Positions 1-8,096 of a DNA stretch of 43,547 nt are shown here, one piece after another. The first letter of the stretch is position 1; every line of letters starts with the position of its first letter. This DNA comes from Candidatus Hydrogenedentota bacterium. GTDB lineage: Bacteria > Hydrogenedentota > Hydrogenedentia > Hydrogenedentales > JAEUWI01. Where the stretch lies: assembly GCA_016791475.1 (NCBI GenBank), contig JAEUWI010000057.1, positions 1 through 43,547 on the forward strand, read 5' to 3'. The position numbers and the translations under genes are program-made. The notes under the pieces are model-generated. The model saw nothing but the letters and a program-made list of their open reading frames with translations. It was not told the origin of the DNA and ran no database searches.

Positions 1-112
1 GGGTCTTATGGGTCTTATGGGTCTTATGGGTCTTATGGGTCTTATGGGTCGTATGGGTCGTATGGGTCGTATGGGTCAATATGGGTCATATGGGTCATAT
101 GGGTCGGGTCGT
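1..112. repeat. 9-bp tandem repeat array (GGGTCTTAT / GGGTCGTAT)
   Basis: About a dozen head-to-tail copies of a 9-bp unit. The array begins as GGGTCTTAT, shifts to GGGTCGTAT and ends in degenerate GGGTCAT forms. It lies just beyond the 3' end of dapB and may extend past the left edge. The same unit recurs near 22790. I see no coding signal or promoter in it. Confidence 0.9.
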
Positions 113-147
113 ACTATGAAATCGCCCTGTACGAAGCATTGGTCCCA

Positions 148-945
148 TTACCGAAGCCCCAGTACGTCCTGCATGTCGTAGAATCCCGGTTTTGCGTTCA
201 GCGCAAAGCGCGCCGCGGTGAGGGCGCCGTTCGCATAGTGATCGCGCGTCGAGGACTTGTGGGACAGCTCAATCCGCTCGCCCTGGCCGAAGAAGAACAC
301 GGTGTGATCGCCGATGACATCGCCGCCGCGGAGGGCGTGCATGCCGATTTCATTCCGGGGACGTTCGCCGATGAGGCCCTCGCGTCCGTGGGCCGTGTCC
401 TTGGCATAGTCGAGACCGAGGGCCGCCGCCGCGTTCTCCGCGAGGCGCACCGCCGTGCCGCTGGGGCTGTCCTTCTTTAGATTGTGGTGGATTTCCATCA
501 CTTCGCAGTTATAGTCGAGACCCAACTTCTCCGCCGCCACTGTAGTGAGATAGAATAGAAGGTTTACGCCACGGCTCATATTGGGCGCATACACGATGGG
601 AAGCTTCGTCGCGATTTCGCGCAGTTCATTCATCTGGGCTTCATTCAGGCCGGTGGTGCCGATGACCGACGGAATCCCCGCCGCGGCCGCCGCGCGCACG
701 TTGTCCAGGCACACGCCCGCATACGTGAAGTCGATCATCACATCGGCCTGGGCCACGGCCTCGGCCGCGCTGCCGAGCACGATTACAGGATGGGGCGCGC
801 CGGATTCGGCGCCTACGGACAATACCGTGCCCGCGTTCGACGGGGCATCGAAGGCACTGCCGATCTCCGCGTCGTCCGCCGCCACCGTCATCTCCAAAAT
901 ACGCCGACCCATGCGGCCCAAAGCGCCCGCCATGCAAATCTTCAT
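148..945 (-). CDS. dapB: 4-hydroxy-tetrahydrodipicolinate reductase
   Basis: Cytoplasmic enzyme of the diaminopimelate/lysine pathway that reduces 4-hydroxy-tetrahydrodipicolinate with NAD(P)H, supplying lysine and peptidoglycan cross-links. The 265-residue length is normal for the family. The N-terminus has the Rossmann nucleotide-binding loop GALGRMGR (residues 7-14). The family signature EIHHNLKKDSPSGTA, with the catalytic histidine pair, the lysine and the substrate-binding SGT, lies at about residues 152-166. The ATG start is preceded by a GGAGAG Shine-Dalgarno. It is transcribed divergently from the next gene, with about 140 bp between them, and no other lysine gene is adjacent. Confidence 0.97.
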   Translation of the reverse strand: MKICMAGALGRMGRRILEMTVAADDAEIGSAFDAPSNAGTVLSVGAESGAPHPVIVLGSAAEAVAQADVMIDFTYAGVCLDNVRAAAAAGIPSVIGTTGLNEAQMNELREIATKLPIVYAPNMSRGVNLLFYLTTVAAEKLGLDYNCEVMEIHHNLKKDSPSGTAVRLAENAAAALGLDYAKDTAHGREGLIGERPRNEIGMHALRGGDVIGDHTVFFFGQGERIELSHKSSTRDHYANGALTAARFALNAKPGFYDMQDVLGLR

Positions 946-1083
946 TGTATTGTCTCTCCAGCCAGTGGGGTTGAGGGTAAGTTGGAATTATACCCCCTGC
1001 CATGCGCACAGTAAAAGCGCGGTACGAATAGTTTCGCGGTTTACGGGGTATTTCCGTACAATAAGACCAACGAGGAGATCCCC

Positions 1084-1737
1084 ATGGACACACCGCCCCC
1101 CATGCCGCCTGTCGAGTACGAAGGCCCCATCTTCGATGTTTTCGGGAACATTCTGAAAATGATCCGCGTCTTTGCCATCCTTTGCGCCATCGTCTTTACC
1201 GGTGCGGGCGGCATGCTCGCCTGGGAGTTCTTCTTCTTCGTGAAGGACATCGTTCAGGCGCCGGGGCCGATTGTCGAACAATGGCAAACGGCCATGGCCC
1301 CCGATCAGGAGCTCTTCGGCGCGGCGGCAGCCCCGTTTGCGCCGTCGACTTCGGCCTCGGTTCCCGCAACGGCTGCAGCACCGGCTCCGGAGGCCGCAAC
1401 TCCGGACACGCCGACTCCGGTCCCTGCCGCACCGGAGGTCTCGGTTCCGCCCAACGTGCCGGAGGCGACAACGGCACCCGAGCCGGTTGACGAAGTCCCC
1501 GCCCCGCTTCACCCGTCCCACAACGACGACGCGGAACTCTTCCTCAACTTCGCGAGTTCGGTCCTGGATCGCTTTGAGGCGGGTCACTACAGTTGGCTGG
1601 TGGGCATGTGCTTCCTGGCCGTTTTCTGCGGGATCCTCGGGAAGGTGCCGGGCGTGATGATATCCGTGGGGGCGAAGGTGCTCGTGGAGCTGCTCAACGC
1701 CGACAAGCCCAAACCCCGAGGGCCGGCAGGGATCTGA
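1084..1737 (+). CDS. Two-TM protein with Pro/Ala-rich linker, unknown function
   Basis: A 217-residue protein I do not recognise. A hydrophobic segment lies at about residues 25-50 (ending in a Trp/Phe-rich WEFFFF stretch) and a second at about 176-200. Between them is a roughly 80-residue low-complexity region of Pro, Ala, Thr and Glu with no clear fold. The topology suggests an inner-membrane protein whose disordered loop spans part of the periplasm or cytoplasm. GAGGAG stands at 1072-1077, seven bases before the ATG, so the start is well supported, and a TACAAT -10-like box lies at 1057-1062. It appears to be a single-gene unit. Confidence 0.75.
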   Translation: MDTPPPMPPVEYEGPIFDVFGNILKMIRVFAILCAIVFTGAGGMLAWEFFFFVKDIVQAPGPIVEQWQTAMAPDQELFGAAAAPFAPSTSASVPATAAAPAPEAATPDTPTPVPAAPEVSVPPNVPEATTAPEPVDEVPAPLHPSHNDDAELFLNFASSVLDRFEAGHYSWLVGMCFLAVFCGILGKVPGVMISVGAKVLVELLNADKPKPRGPAGI

Positions 1738-2178
1738 CTAAAGCTGGTTCATCCGGATTAGGGGTACCGGGTGCGGCCCGACCGTAAGGAAAGGGTTCCG
1801 GCAAGAGTGCCACGCGATCCGCCTACGGCGGTTCGTGTGCCCGTGGCGAAGTGCACCTCGTTTGTCGGCGGAAACTTGACCGGTCCTTTCTTGCCGCGCC
1901 CCCGTCCTGATCGCGGACATGGTTCCAGGCATTCCGTAATGAACACCCCGCTCGGTAGCGGCTCTCCCTCTACCGCCGCCGATTTCGCGGCTCAGGGCAC
2001 ACGAATCGGCGTTGCCGAATCGCGTGGCACGCCCGCCATCGTATTGAACGCAATCGAATTCCATCCGTCGCACGCCAAAGCGCGCATTTTCGAACCGGAT
2101 GACCCGCTTCTCTATGTGGGCCGGTGTAATTCGGCGGGAAAATCCTACGCTGAACGTTGCCCAGTTTCCGCCCGCGCC
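1738..2178. other. Non-coding stretch holding a candidate inverted-repeat element
   Basis: There is no convincing gene in these 441 bp; open frames here lack a Shine-Dalgarno and recognisable protein features. The stretch holds the long inverted repeat annotated at 1807-2030. The permease gene ends at 2179. Confidence 0.6.
1807..2030. repeat. Candidate miniature inverted-repeat element (36-bp arms)
   Basis: The arm at 1807-1842 and the arm at 1995-2030 are inverted copies matching at 31 of 36 positions. The outer 12 bases (GTGCCACGCGAT) and inner 11 bases (TTCGTGTGCCC) match perfectly. The mismatches fall in the centre of each arm, which is itself near-palindromic (CCGCC TAC GGCGG on the left). 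The 152 bp between the arms is non-coding. I see no clear target-site duplication. The arrangement resembles a decayed MITE or a large structured RNA or DNA element. Confidence 0.5.
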
Positions 2179-3117
2179 TCAATCCGCCTTCAACAACCCC
2201 GCGCGCCGTTTGCGCATGTTGTCGTAGTAGACCAGGGCGATAATGAGCACGCCGACGAGCACCTGCTGCCAGTAGGGGTCCAGGTTTTCGAGATTGCAGA
2301 AATTCCGCAACACGAACATGATCAGCGCGCCCGCGATGGACGCGATGGCGCCGCCCTCGCCGCCCATCAGGCTCGCGCCGCCGATGACGCAGGCCGCGAT
2401 GGTGTCGAGTTCGTACATCTCCGCCGCCGTGGGCGAGCCGATACTGGTTTTGGCGGCGAGCATCATGCCGCCGAAGCCCGCAAGCAGGCCACACAGGGTG
2501 TAGGCCATGATCAGCACGCGATCCACGGGCACGCCGGACAAACGGGCGGCCTGTTTATTGCCGCCGATGGCATAGAGCGAGCGGCCGAAGCGGGTGTATA
2601 TCAGCATGATGGTACAGAGCAGGCAAAGCAGCACGGCGATCACAACGGGAATGCGCCAGTCCTTCGTCTCCGAGAGCCAGGAGAGGCTTGCGGGCAGACC
2701 GAAGATGGGCTTGCCGCCCGAGATCAACAGGGCCAGCCCCCGGGCGATCATCATCATGCCGAGGGTCACGATGAAGGGCGGTATTTTTCCTTTGGCAACG
2801 AGCGAGCCGTTGATGGAGCCGCAGAACATGCCCACGGCGCATCCCGCCAGCACGCCCAGCGGCATGGGAGCGCCCGATTTCATCGCCAGACACCCGACCA
2901 CGCCCGACAGGGCCGCCACGCTCCCCACGGACAGATCGATACCGGCGGTCAGAATCACCAGCAACTGCCCGATTGCAATCACGCCGATGGTGGCGGCGCG
3001 CCCGGCGACCGTCTTCAGATTGCCCGGCTGGCGAAAGTCTTCGGAGTACACCGCAAGCACGATACAGAGGGCCGCCAGGATGAAGAGGGGCGAGTGTTTT
3101 GCGATAAATCGCTTCAT
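2179..3117 (-). CDS. RbsC-type sugar ABC transporter permease
   Basis: Inner-membrane permease of the BPD_transp_2 family used by ribose, xylose, galactose and inositol importers. The 312 residues contain 8-10 hydrophobic segments. Family-typical stretches include GQLLVILTAGIDLSVGSV, the cytoplasmic GGNKQAARLSGV loop and the GGASLMGGEGG stretch near the C-terminus. The start has GAGG about six bases upstream. It lies 160 bp downstream of the Gfo/Idh/MocA gene on the same strand, so co-transcription is likely. No ATPase gene is adjacent. A possible partner binding lipoprotein lies about 9 kb away at 12020. The substrate cannot be read from sequence. Confidence 0.92.
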   Translation of the reverse strand: MKRFIAKHSPLFILAALCIVLAVYSEDFRQPGNLKTVAGRAATIGVIAIGQLLVILTAGIDLSVGSVAALSGVVGCLAMKSGAPMPLGVLAGCAVGMFCGSINGSLVAKGKIPPFIVTLGMMMIARGLALLISGGKPIFGLPASLSWLSETKDWRIPVVIAVLLCLLCTIMLIYTRFGRSLYAIGGNKQAARLSGVPVDRVLIMAYTLCGLLAGFGGMMLAAKTSIGSPTAAEMYELDTIAACVIGGASLMGGEGGAIASIAGALIMFVLRNFCNLENLDPYWQQVLVGVLIIALVYYDNMRKRRAGLLKAD

Positions 3118-3184
3118 GGAAACCTCGGCAGGTTCAGGAATTGGGGTTTACGACTTTACCTCGGGGCGCCTGCGCTGGATCGCG

Positions 3185-3251
3185 GGGATGGCAGAGACAA
3201 CAGGGACAGCAGAGCAAGAGGTCCGTTTTGTCCCTGCTGTCTCTGCCGTCC
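3185..3251. repeat. Hairpin-forming dispersed repeat, copy A
   Basis: Inverted repeat with 23-bp arms at 3185-3207 and 3229-3251 (core GGCAGAGACARCAGGGACA, two mismatches) around a 21-base loop, between the oxidoreductase and permease genes. A related hairpin built on the same words (GGGAC, GACAGCAG, CTGCTGTCTCT) lies at 13133-13196. A transcript attenuator between the two genes is possible. Confidence 0.75.
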
Positions 3252-3276
3252 CTGCGAAACCGGGCGGCGCACCAAA

Positions 3277-4302
3277 TCAAAGGGGTAACTTGACCGGGCG
3301 CCCTTCGAGGCCGGAGAGATCGGCGGCGTAGCAGATCTCGTGGGACTTGAAGGCGTCGGCAATGCTGGTGTGGGACTCCACATTCTTTTCGATGCAATCG
3401 ATAAGGTGGGAAGCCTCGCCGGTGAAGGGGTGGTGGGTCACGTCGCCGCTGTCGGGCAGGATCGTGGGCACCGTTACCCAGGTGGTCTGACCGGGGAAAT
3501 GGGATTTGGACCAGATCTGGTTATTCTTGATGGTGCCGTGGGTGCCCACGAGATTGATGTTGAACACATAGGGCTGCACGCACTCGATGCAGGAGGTTAC
3601 CTTGCCGATGCGGCCATCGGTGAACTTGAGGATGGTGCAGGTCGTGGGGGCGTATTCATATTCCGTGAAACTGGGCCCGCCGCCGGCCGTGGCGTACTGC
3701 ATCACTTCCTCCACCTCGCCGCCCATGAACCAGCGCAGGGCATCCAGGGCGTGGCAACCGGCGGAGAGAAGAGAACTCGCGCCCACCTCTTTCTTGATGT
3801 TCCACTCATACTGCTTGTACCAGGGGCCGATGCCGTGGAAGTAATCCACTTCGCCCATGAACACGCGTCCAATGGCGTTTTCGGAGAGCTGCTTCTTGAT
3901 GATGTCGAAGAGGGGGTTCCAGCGCAGCACGAAGCTGACCACGGATTTCACACCCGCTTTGTCCACCGCATCGCGAATGGCGCGGGCGTCGTCCACGGTC
4001 ACCGCCATGGCCTTTTCCAGAACGATGTGCTTGCCCGCGCCGGCGGCGGCCACCGCCTGATCCCGGTGGACGTTCGGCGGCGTGCAAATGGCCACAATAT
4101 CGATCCCGTCCTGCTTCAGTAAGTCGTCCACGTCGGTATACACCGGGCAGGTGAGGCCCAGCCCCTCCGCGAAGGCCTTGGAGCGCGCCGCATCGCGACC
4201 GCACACCGCGCGGACTTCCGCCCGGGGATCGTGTTGAAAGGCCTTGACGTGCTCACCCGCCACCCAGCCTGTGCCAATGATTCCAACCCCATATTTCTGC
4301 AT
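3277..4302 (-). CDS. Gfo/Idh/MocA-family NAD(P)-dependent oxidoreductase
   Basis: A 341-residue cytoplasmic dehydrogenase of the family that acts on sugars, inositols and their derivatives. The N-terminal Rossmann motif GIIGTGWVAGEH (residues 8-19) and the AICTPPNVH stretch (about 71-79) are standard. The usual catalytic EKP motif is replaced by EKA (residues 96-98), keeping the lysine. A GCHALDALRW segment matches the conserved histidine region of the C-terminal domain. The ATG at 4302 follows AAGGA at good spacing; a longer frame extends upstream but adds low-complexity, unconserved sequence. It heads a two-gene unit with the sugar permease, suggesting oxidation of an imported sugar or polyol. 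Confidence 0.93.
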   Translation of the reverse strand: MQKYGVGIIGTGWVAGEHVKAFQHDPRAEVRAVCGRDAARSKAFAEGLGLTCPVYTDVDDLLKQDGIDIVAICTPPNVHRDQAVAAAGAGKHIVLEKAMAVTVDDARAIRDAVDKAGVKSVVSFVLRWNPLFDIIKKQLSENAIGRVFMGEVDYFHGIGPWYKQYEWNIKKEVGASSLLSAGCHALDALRWFMGGEVEEVMQYATAGGGPSFTEYEYAPTTCTILKFTDGRIGKVTSCIECVQPYVFNINLVGTHGTIKNNQIWSKSHFPGQTTWVTVPTILPDSGDVTHHPFTGEASHLIDCIEKNVESHTSIADAFKSHEICYAADLSGLEGRPVKLPL

Positions 4303-5037
4303 GTGTCCTTCTCCATCCGTTGTCGCGCCATGAACGCAAGTGTTAGCAGAAAAATTTTGGATCAGTGTAGCACCCCTCCGTGCCGGAACACACCTTGCCC
4401 GAGCGGGAGCTGGAGCGGGGTATCGCAGGTACGACACGTCGACCGGTCCCCCCCCCACGCAACACGGTGCACCTCAGCATGCGCTGGTCGCTGAAACCAC
4501 GCGGTCTTCGGGAACAACACGCCATTCGACGACGAAACGGCGCAACCACGCCGGCATGCTGCCGAGCAATTGCAGCGGCTAAACCACTGTAAAAATTAGA
4601 CTTGGAAATAATGATTCAACCTGGGTTGCACCGTTTGGCCGGGACCCCGGGCGAGCATCGCGCGGTCCTGGGTGCACATTGGGGGGATTTTTCGCCTTGG
4701 TTTAATTTCGGCACGCTTCTTTCTCTTTCTTCATGTACGGAGGAGGCGAATTGGCCAGGCATTGACCCAGTGTAAGCGAATCGGTCGGGGCGCCGTCTTA
4801 TGGGCTGTGGTGACGAAAGAACGCCAGGTGGCGTCGCAAAAATCGGAAGGAGACCTTCAGGGGAGTAAAGACGCTTGGGGAAGCGCCGACAAGCGCTGAA
4901 CGGGGGTGGCTGCGGATCTGGTAGGTACGCAGCTACTTGAAACTTGGGAATGATCGGCGGGCGTCCGTCCGCTGGTGAACTGACAAACACCTTATCAAGG
5001 CCGCAGTGCGGTGCAACCAACTGGAGAACGTATTATC
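4303..5037. other. 735-bp intergenic region with structured leader candidates
   Basis: No gene is supported here. The right half holds several potential RNA hairpins ahead of the PEP-CTERM gene: ACGCC/GGCGT near 4820, GGAAGG/CCTTC near 4845, CGCTTG/CAAGCG near 4872-4895, and a 9-bp stem at 4906-4936. The left half shows no strong promoter. A 134-residue minus-strand open frame at 4616-5020 lacks recognisable features and is rejected. Confidence 0.55.
4906..4936 (+). promoter_or_regulatory. Stem-loop in the PEP-CTERM gene leader
   Basis: GTGGCTGCG (4906-4914) pairs with CGCAGCTAC (4928-4936), nine pairs including one G-U, around a 13-base loop containing GGTAGGTA. It lies about 100 bases upstream of the start at 5038 and could be part of a structured 5' UTR. 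No T-run follows, so a terminator is less likely. Confidence 0.4.
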
Positions 5038-5739
5038 ATGAGAACACTTGAATGGGCGAGCCCGCTGGCGGGCATTTCCACGAAGCGCTGGGCCCTCGGG
5101 CTTGCGGTGGCCTGCCTTTCGGCACTGCCCACCTCCGCCTCCGTGGTTAACGGGGACTTCAGCGGCGGCCTCGGAAGCTGGAACACTTCCGGCGATGTGA
5201 CGTCCGTGAGCGAAGCGACGCTGGGCGACAACGGCGAAATCTACAGCTATCTTTACCAGGCCGTGGCCCTGGCGCCCGGACAGTACATCATCGAGTTCGA
5301 CTTCTTGAACTTGCTGTCGTCCGACCTTGCGACCGACCCGAATGCCTTCCCCGATGCTTTTTTTGCATCGCTGTATTTCACCAATGACCTCTCCTCTTTC
5401 GACCTGCTCGGCACCGTTCCTGTCGACGTGATGCCGTTGGTTGATCTGGAGTCTGCTGGTCCCGTGAATGTTGCGGGCGTGTTGAGCCCGAGCGCTGTGG
5501 GACCCGACTGGACCCACTTCTCCATGGCGTTTACGAACAACTTCAGTTACGTGATCCCGACCTTTGAACTGCTGGACTTCAATTTTGCGTCGAATGACAG
5601 CTCCGTCAGCCTGGACAACGTCTCCATCACGCTGGACCCGGCCGTGGTTCCGATTCCCGAACCCGCGACCATGACCCTCCTGGGCATGGGCCTGGCCGGC
5701 TGCTTCCTCAAGCGCAAGCGCAGCGCCAAATCCCTCTAA
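5038..5739 (+). CDS. PEP-CTERM sorting-domain exported protein
   Basis: A 233-residue secreted protein. It has a signal peptide (KRWALGLAVACLSALPTSAS, roughly residues 16-35), then a body beginning VVNGDFSGGLGSWNTSG that resembles the beta-rich carbohydrate-binding-like domains of PEP-CTERM proteins. The C-terminal sorting signal is complete: PEPA at about residue 207, a hydrophobic stretch TLLGMGLAGCFL and a basic tail KRKR. Such tails are recognised by an exosortase, which cuts and anchors or releases the protein at the envelope; no exosortase gene lies in the window. The ATG at 5038 has GGAG upstream. It is 54 bp before the next exported protein gene, so co-transcription is plausible. Confidence 0.92.
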   Translation: MRTLEWASPLAGISTKRWALGLAVACLSALPTSASVVNGDFSGGLGSWNTSGDVTSVSEATLGDNGEIYSYLYQAVALAPGQYIIEFDFLNLLSSDLATDPNAFPDAFFASLYFTNDLSSFDLLGTVPVDVMPLVDLESAGPVNVAGVLSPSAVGPDWTHFSMAFTNNFSYVIPTFELLDFNFASNDSSVSLDNVSITLDPAVVPIPEPATMTLLGMGLAGCFLKRKRSAKSL

Positions 5740-5793
5740 TTGCCCCTGCTCAATCACGCTTTCAAACTTCAACTACCCACAAGGAAAACACGC

Positions 5794-7677
5794 ATGAAAC
5801 GTCTATTATTGACCTTGGCGCTCGCCGCGCTCAGCCTCTCCGCCGGCGCCCAAACAGGAACGCTGTACGGCAGCCTGAACAACTTTGACGCGGTGAACGA
5901 CACCGGGGTGGAGTGCCACGGCTTCGAGATCGAAGTCCACGGCTGCCACAGCCGCGAAATCACCTACACCTACGACTGGAACCACTACGGTGTTCCCCGC
6001 ATCTACGAGGACAGCACCGATCCGGCGAATCCCATCTGCTACGTGCGCTATGAAAGCAAGAAGAACCCCGACGGAAGCTGGGCGTCCTACACCGCGATCC
6101 CGGCCGGCCCGATTGCCGCGACCGACGGCCACCAGTTCACCAACCCCTTCATCAACTTCGGCGGCGAGCACTTCGGTGTTGGCTTCTGGGGTGTACCGCG
6201 CACCGTGAAGTACTCCTGGCTGATCGACGACGGCGCGGGCAATCTGATGAAGGCCGGTCAGGTCAACATCGGCACGCCCCAGTTCAATTACCTGCCGCCC
6301 TTGATTGTTCAGCAGCAGGTCGTCGCACCGGCGCAGGTCGTTGCCGTGATTGAGCCCCCGGAACCCATCGAAGTTCCCGTGCTCGAATTCGGCGAACCAA
6401 CCTGGATCAAGGTCATTACCACCCAGTCGCGCAACAACAATAAGGTCGAACTTGAGGACCTTGTATCCGAAGACCCGAACGATCCGAATGATGTTAACTG
6501 GCGCAATGGCGAGCCCGATGAAGTCGAAGTTGAATGGGAACTGCTCCAGGTCGAATTCAACAAGGACGACGGCGGTAACCGCGGCAAGAATGAAGCTGCA
6601 CCCGAAGACCTGAATGAGGGCGACGAAGTTATTACCCGCCGCTACGAATTCTACAAGTACATTGGACCGATCGATCCCGAGTCTGGCGAAGTCGAAACGG
6701 ACTCCGTGGGCCCCGATGGCATCCATGGTGACGAGATTAAGGAGATCAACGGCGTCGAGGTCGATTTCTCCACCATCGAGATCGTCGGCGACTATATCGG
6801 CGCCCAGATGGCTGCTTTCGATGCGGCTGGACAGATGGGTCTGATCGACCACCTGCAGGATGGCGAGATCAACCAGCCCTACGTGGAACGCTCCATGGTC
6901 ATCGGCGGAACGCCCCCCATCGTCACTACGATTGATGGCGCTCTCCCCGAAGGCATGGAGTTTGACGTGGTCACCGGTATCCTGTCGGGCACCCCGACGG
7001 AGAGTGGAATCTTCAACTTCACGCTGCACTCCACCGATGCCGCCGCCGCGGACGTGACCATGGACTACAGCCTCAACATCCTTGAAGCGCCCATTGCTCA
7101 GTTCACCGTCACCGCGGACGCCGCCCCGGTGGAGGGTGGTTCCGTCACCGGTGCGGGCACCTTCGATGAAGGCGCCAACGTCAGCCTGGAAGCCACGCCG
7201 GAAGCGGGCTATCAGTTCCTGAACTGGACCGAGAACGAAGTCGAAGTATCGACGAGCGCAATCTACGAGTTCGCTCTTAGCGGCGACCGCAACCTGGTGG
7301 CCAACTTCGAGTTGATCCCCGTGAAGGTGTATCAGTCGGTGGACCACCTCGTGTCGATTGTGGAATCCGGAAAGACCTCCACGCTCAACCGCGTCACCCG
7401 GAAGATCACGAGCGTCTCGACGGTGACCATCACCAACAATTCCGGTGATTCCATTGACGCGCCCCTCAACCTGCTGGTAAACGGCGTCGGCGCGGGTATC
7501 ACGATGCCCGAAGCCAGCGGCTCCCCGGCACCCGGCAGTTTCAACTACGACCTCGGCGCCAAGAAGGGTCTTGCCACCCTGCTGCCCGGCGAGTCCGCAA
7601 CAATCACGATCAAGTTCGTGTACCCCATGACCACACGCCTGGCTTATAGCCTCGGGTTCATGGGCACCGCGTTCTAA
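5794..7677 (+). CDS. Large exported protein with Ig-like and bacterial-repeat domains
   Basis: A 627-residue secreted protein. The signal peptide is MKRLLLTLALAALSLSAGAQ. The N-terminal third (to about 190) is not recognised. The centre is very acidic and rich in EP, DPND and EVE repeats. Residues about 365-430 match a putative Ig domain (He_PIG type: LPEGMEFDVVTGILSGTPTE). Residues about 435-508 match the bacterial-repeat/InlB B-repeat type (GGSVTGAGTFDEG, then GYQFLNWTENE). Such modules mediate surface adhesion or matrix binding. There is no PEP-CTERM tail, so it is probably released or held by another means. AAGGA at 5781-5785 supports the ATG. Confidence 0.85.
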   Translation: MKRLLLTLALAALSLSAGAQTGTLYGSLNNFDAVNDTGVECHGFEIEVHGCHSREITYTYDWNHYGVPRIYEDSTDPANPICYVRYESKKNPDGSWASYTAIPAGPIAATDGHQFTNPFINFGGEHFGVGFWGVPRTVKYSWLIDDGAGNLMKAGQVNIGTPQFNYLPPLIVQQQVVAPAQVVAVIEPPEPIEVPVLEFGEPTWIKVITTQSRNNNKVELEDLVSEDPNDPNDVNWRNGEPDEVEVEWELLQVEFNKDDGGNRGKNEAAPEDLNEGDEVITRRYEFYKYIGPIDPESGEVETDSVGPDGIHGDEIKEINGVEVDFSTIEIVGDYIGAQMAAFDAAGQMGLIDHLQDGEINQPYVERSMVIGGTPPIVTTIDGALPEGMEFDVVTGILSGTPTESGIFNFTLHSTDAAAADVTMDYSLNILEAPIAQFTVTADAAPVEGGSVTGAGTFDEGANVSLEATPEAGYQFLNWTENEVEVSTSAIYEFALSGDRNLVANFELIPVKVYQSVDHLVSIVESGKTSTLNRVTRKITSVSTVTITNNSGDSIDAPLNLLVNGVGAGITMPEASGSPAPGSFNYDLGAKKGLATLLPGESATITIKFVYPMTTRLAYSLGFMGTAF

Positions 7678-7695
7678 GCCCGCCACACCCCACAT

Positions 7696-7754
7696 CGGCC
7701 CCGCAGGCAATGCCCGCTCACGGCGCTCCGTGAAACGGCCCGCCTGCGGGGCCG
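7696..7754 (+). terminator. GC-rich hairpin after the exported-protein gene
   Basis: A perfect 13-bp stem: CGGCCCCGCAGGC (7696-7708) with GCCTGCGGGGCCG (7742-7754). An inner ACGG/CCGT hairpin lies inside the loop. It starts 19 bp after the stop codon. There is no T-run, so any termination would rest on the stem. Confidence 0.65.
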
Positions 7755-7782
7755 TTCCATTGCCGCGCGGGAAAGAAAACCA

Positions 7783-7820
7783 AATGCAGCAGGGTCCGGT
7801 GCGATGGACCCTGCTGCATT
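7783..7820. terminator. Second perfect hairpin, possibly bidirectional terminator
   Basis: AATGCAGCAGGGTCC (7783-7797) pairs perfectly with GGACCCTGCTGCATT (7806-7820) over an 8-base loop. The site lies between a plus-strand gene and the 3' end of a minus-strand gene, where a bidirectional terminator would serve both. Confidence 0.65.
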
Positions 7821-7925
7821 CAGTTCATCATGCCAGGGGAACAGGGAAGGCTGGCACGACTAACCTTTGGCTCACCGACGATTCGAGCGGCCCGAAGCGG
7901 CGTTGCGAATTCGGTGGCTCACCCC

Positions 7926-8096
7926 TCAGACGAGGTTATAGGTGTCGAGCAGCACATAGGCCACGTAGAGCCCGCTGAGAAAAGAAAACCAGAATACGGG
8001 CAGGGGCCGGGCGTGCGCACCGCAGCGGAAGCAGAATTTCGCGCTGGTGCGGACCGACTCACCACAGGATCGGCATTTGGTATAGCTGACTTGCAT
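7926..8096 (-). CDS. Small zinc-ribbon membrane protein
   Basis: A 56-residue protein. Two CxxC knuckles (CRSCGES and CFRCGAH) about 13 residues apart form a zinc ribbon, followed by one hydrophobic segment (PVFWFSFLSGLYVAYVLLD) that probably anchors it in the membrane. The ATG at 8096 is preceded by GGAGG eight bases upstream, an excellent match; a TTG five codons further up would destroy that spacing. Proteins of this build are common and mostly uncharacterised, so no function is assigned. Confidence 0.7.
   Translation of the reverse strand: MQVSYTKCRSCGESVRTSAKFCFRCGAHARPLPVFWFSFLSGLYVAYVLLDTYNLV

Noticed and set aside
1771-3288. 505-residue plus-strand open frame
   Set aside because: It is the reverse-strand shadow of the sugar permease gene, with repetitive His/Arg/Gln-rich translation typical of an antisense frame in GC-rich DNA.
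4820-4936. GEMM (cyclic-di-GMP) or cobalamin riboswitch
   Set aside because: Blocks CGCAAAA, GGTAGGTA and AGGAGACCT are suggestive but their spacing and order do not fit either known fold; kept only as a structured-leader candidate.
4616-5020. 134-residue minus-strand open frame
   Set aside because: No ribosome site, low-complexity composition, no recognisable domain, and it overlaps the structured region before the PEP-CTERM gene.
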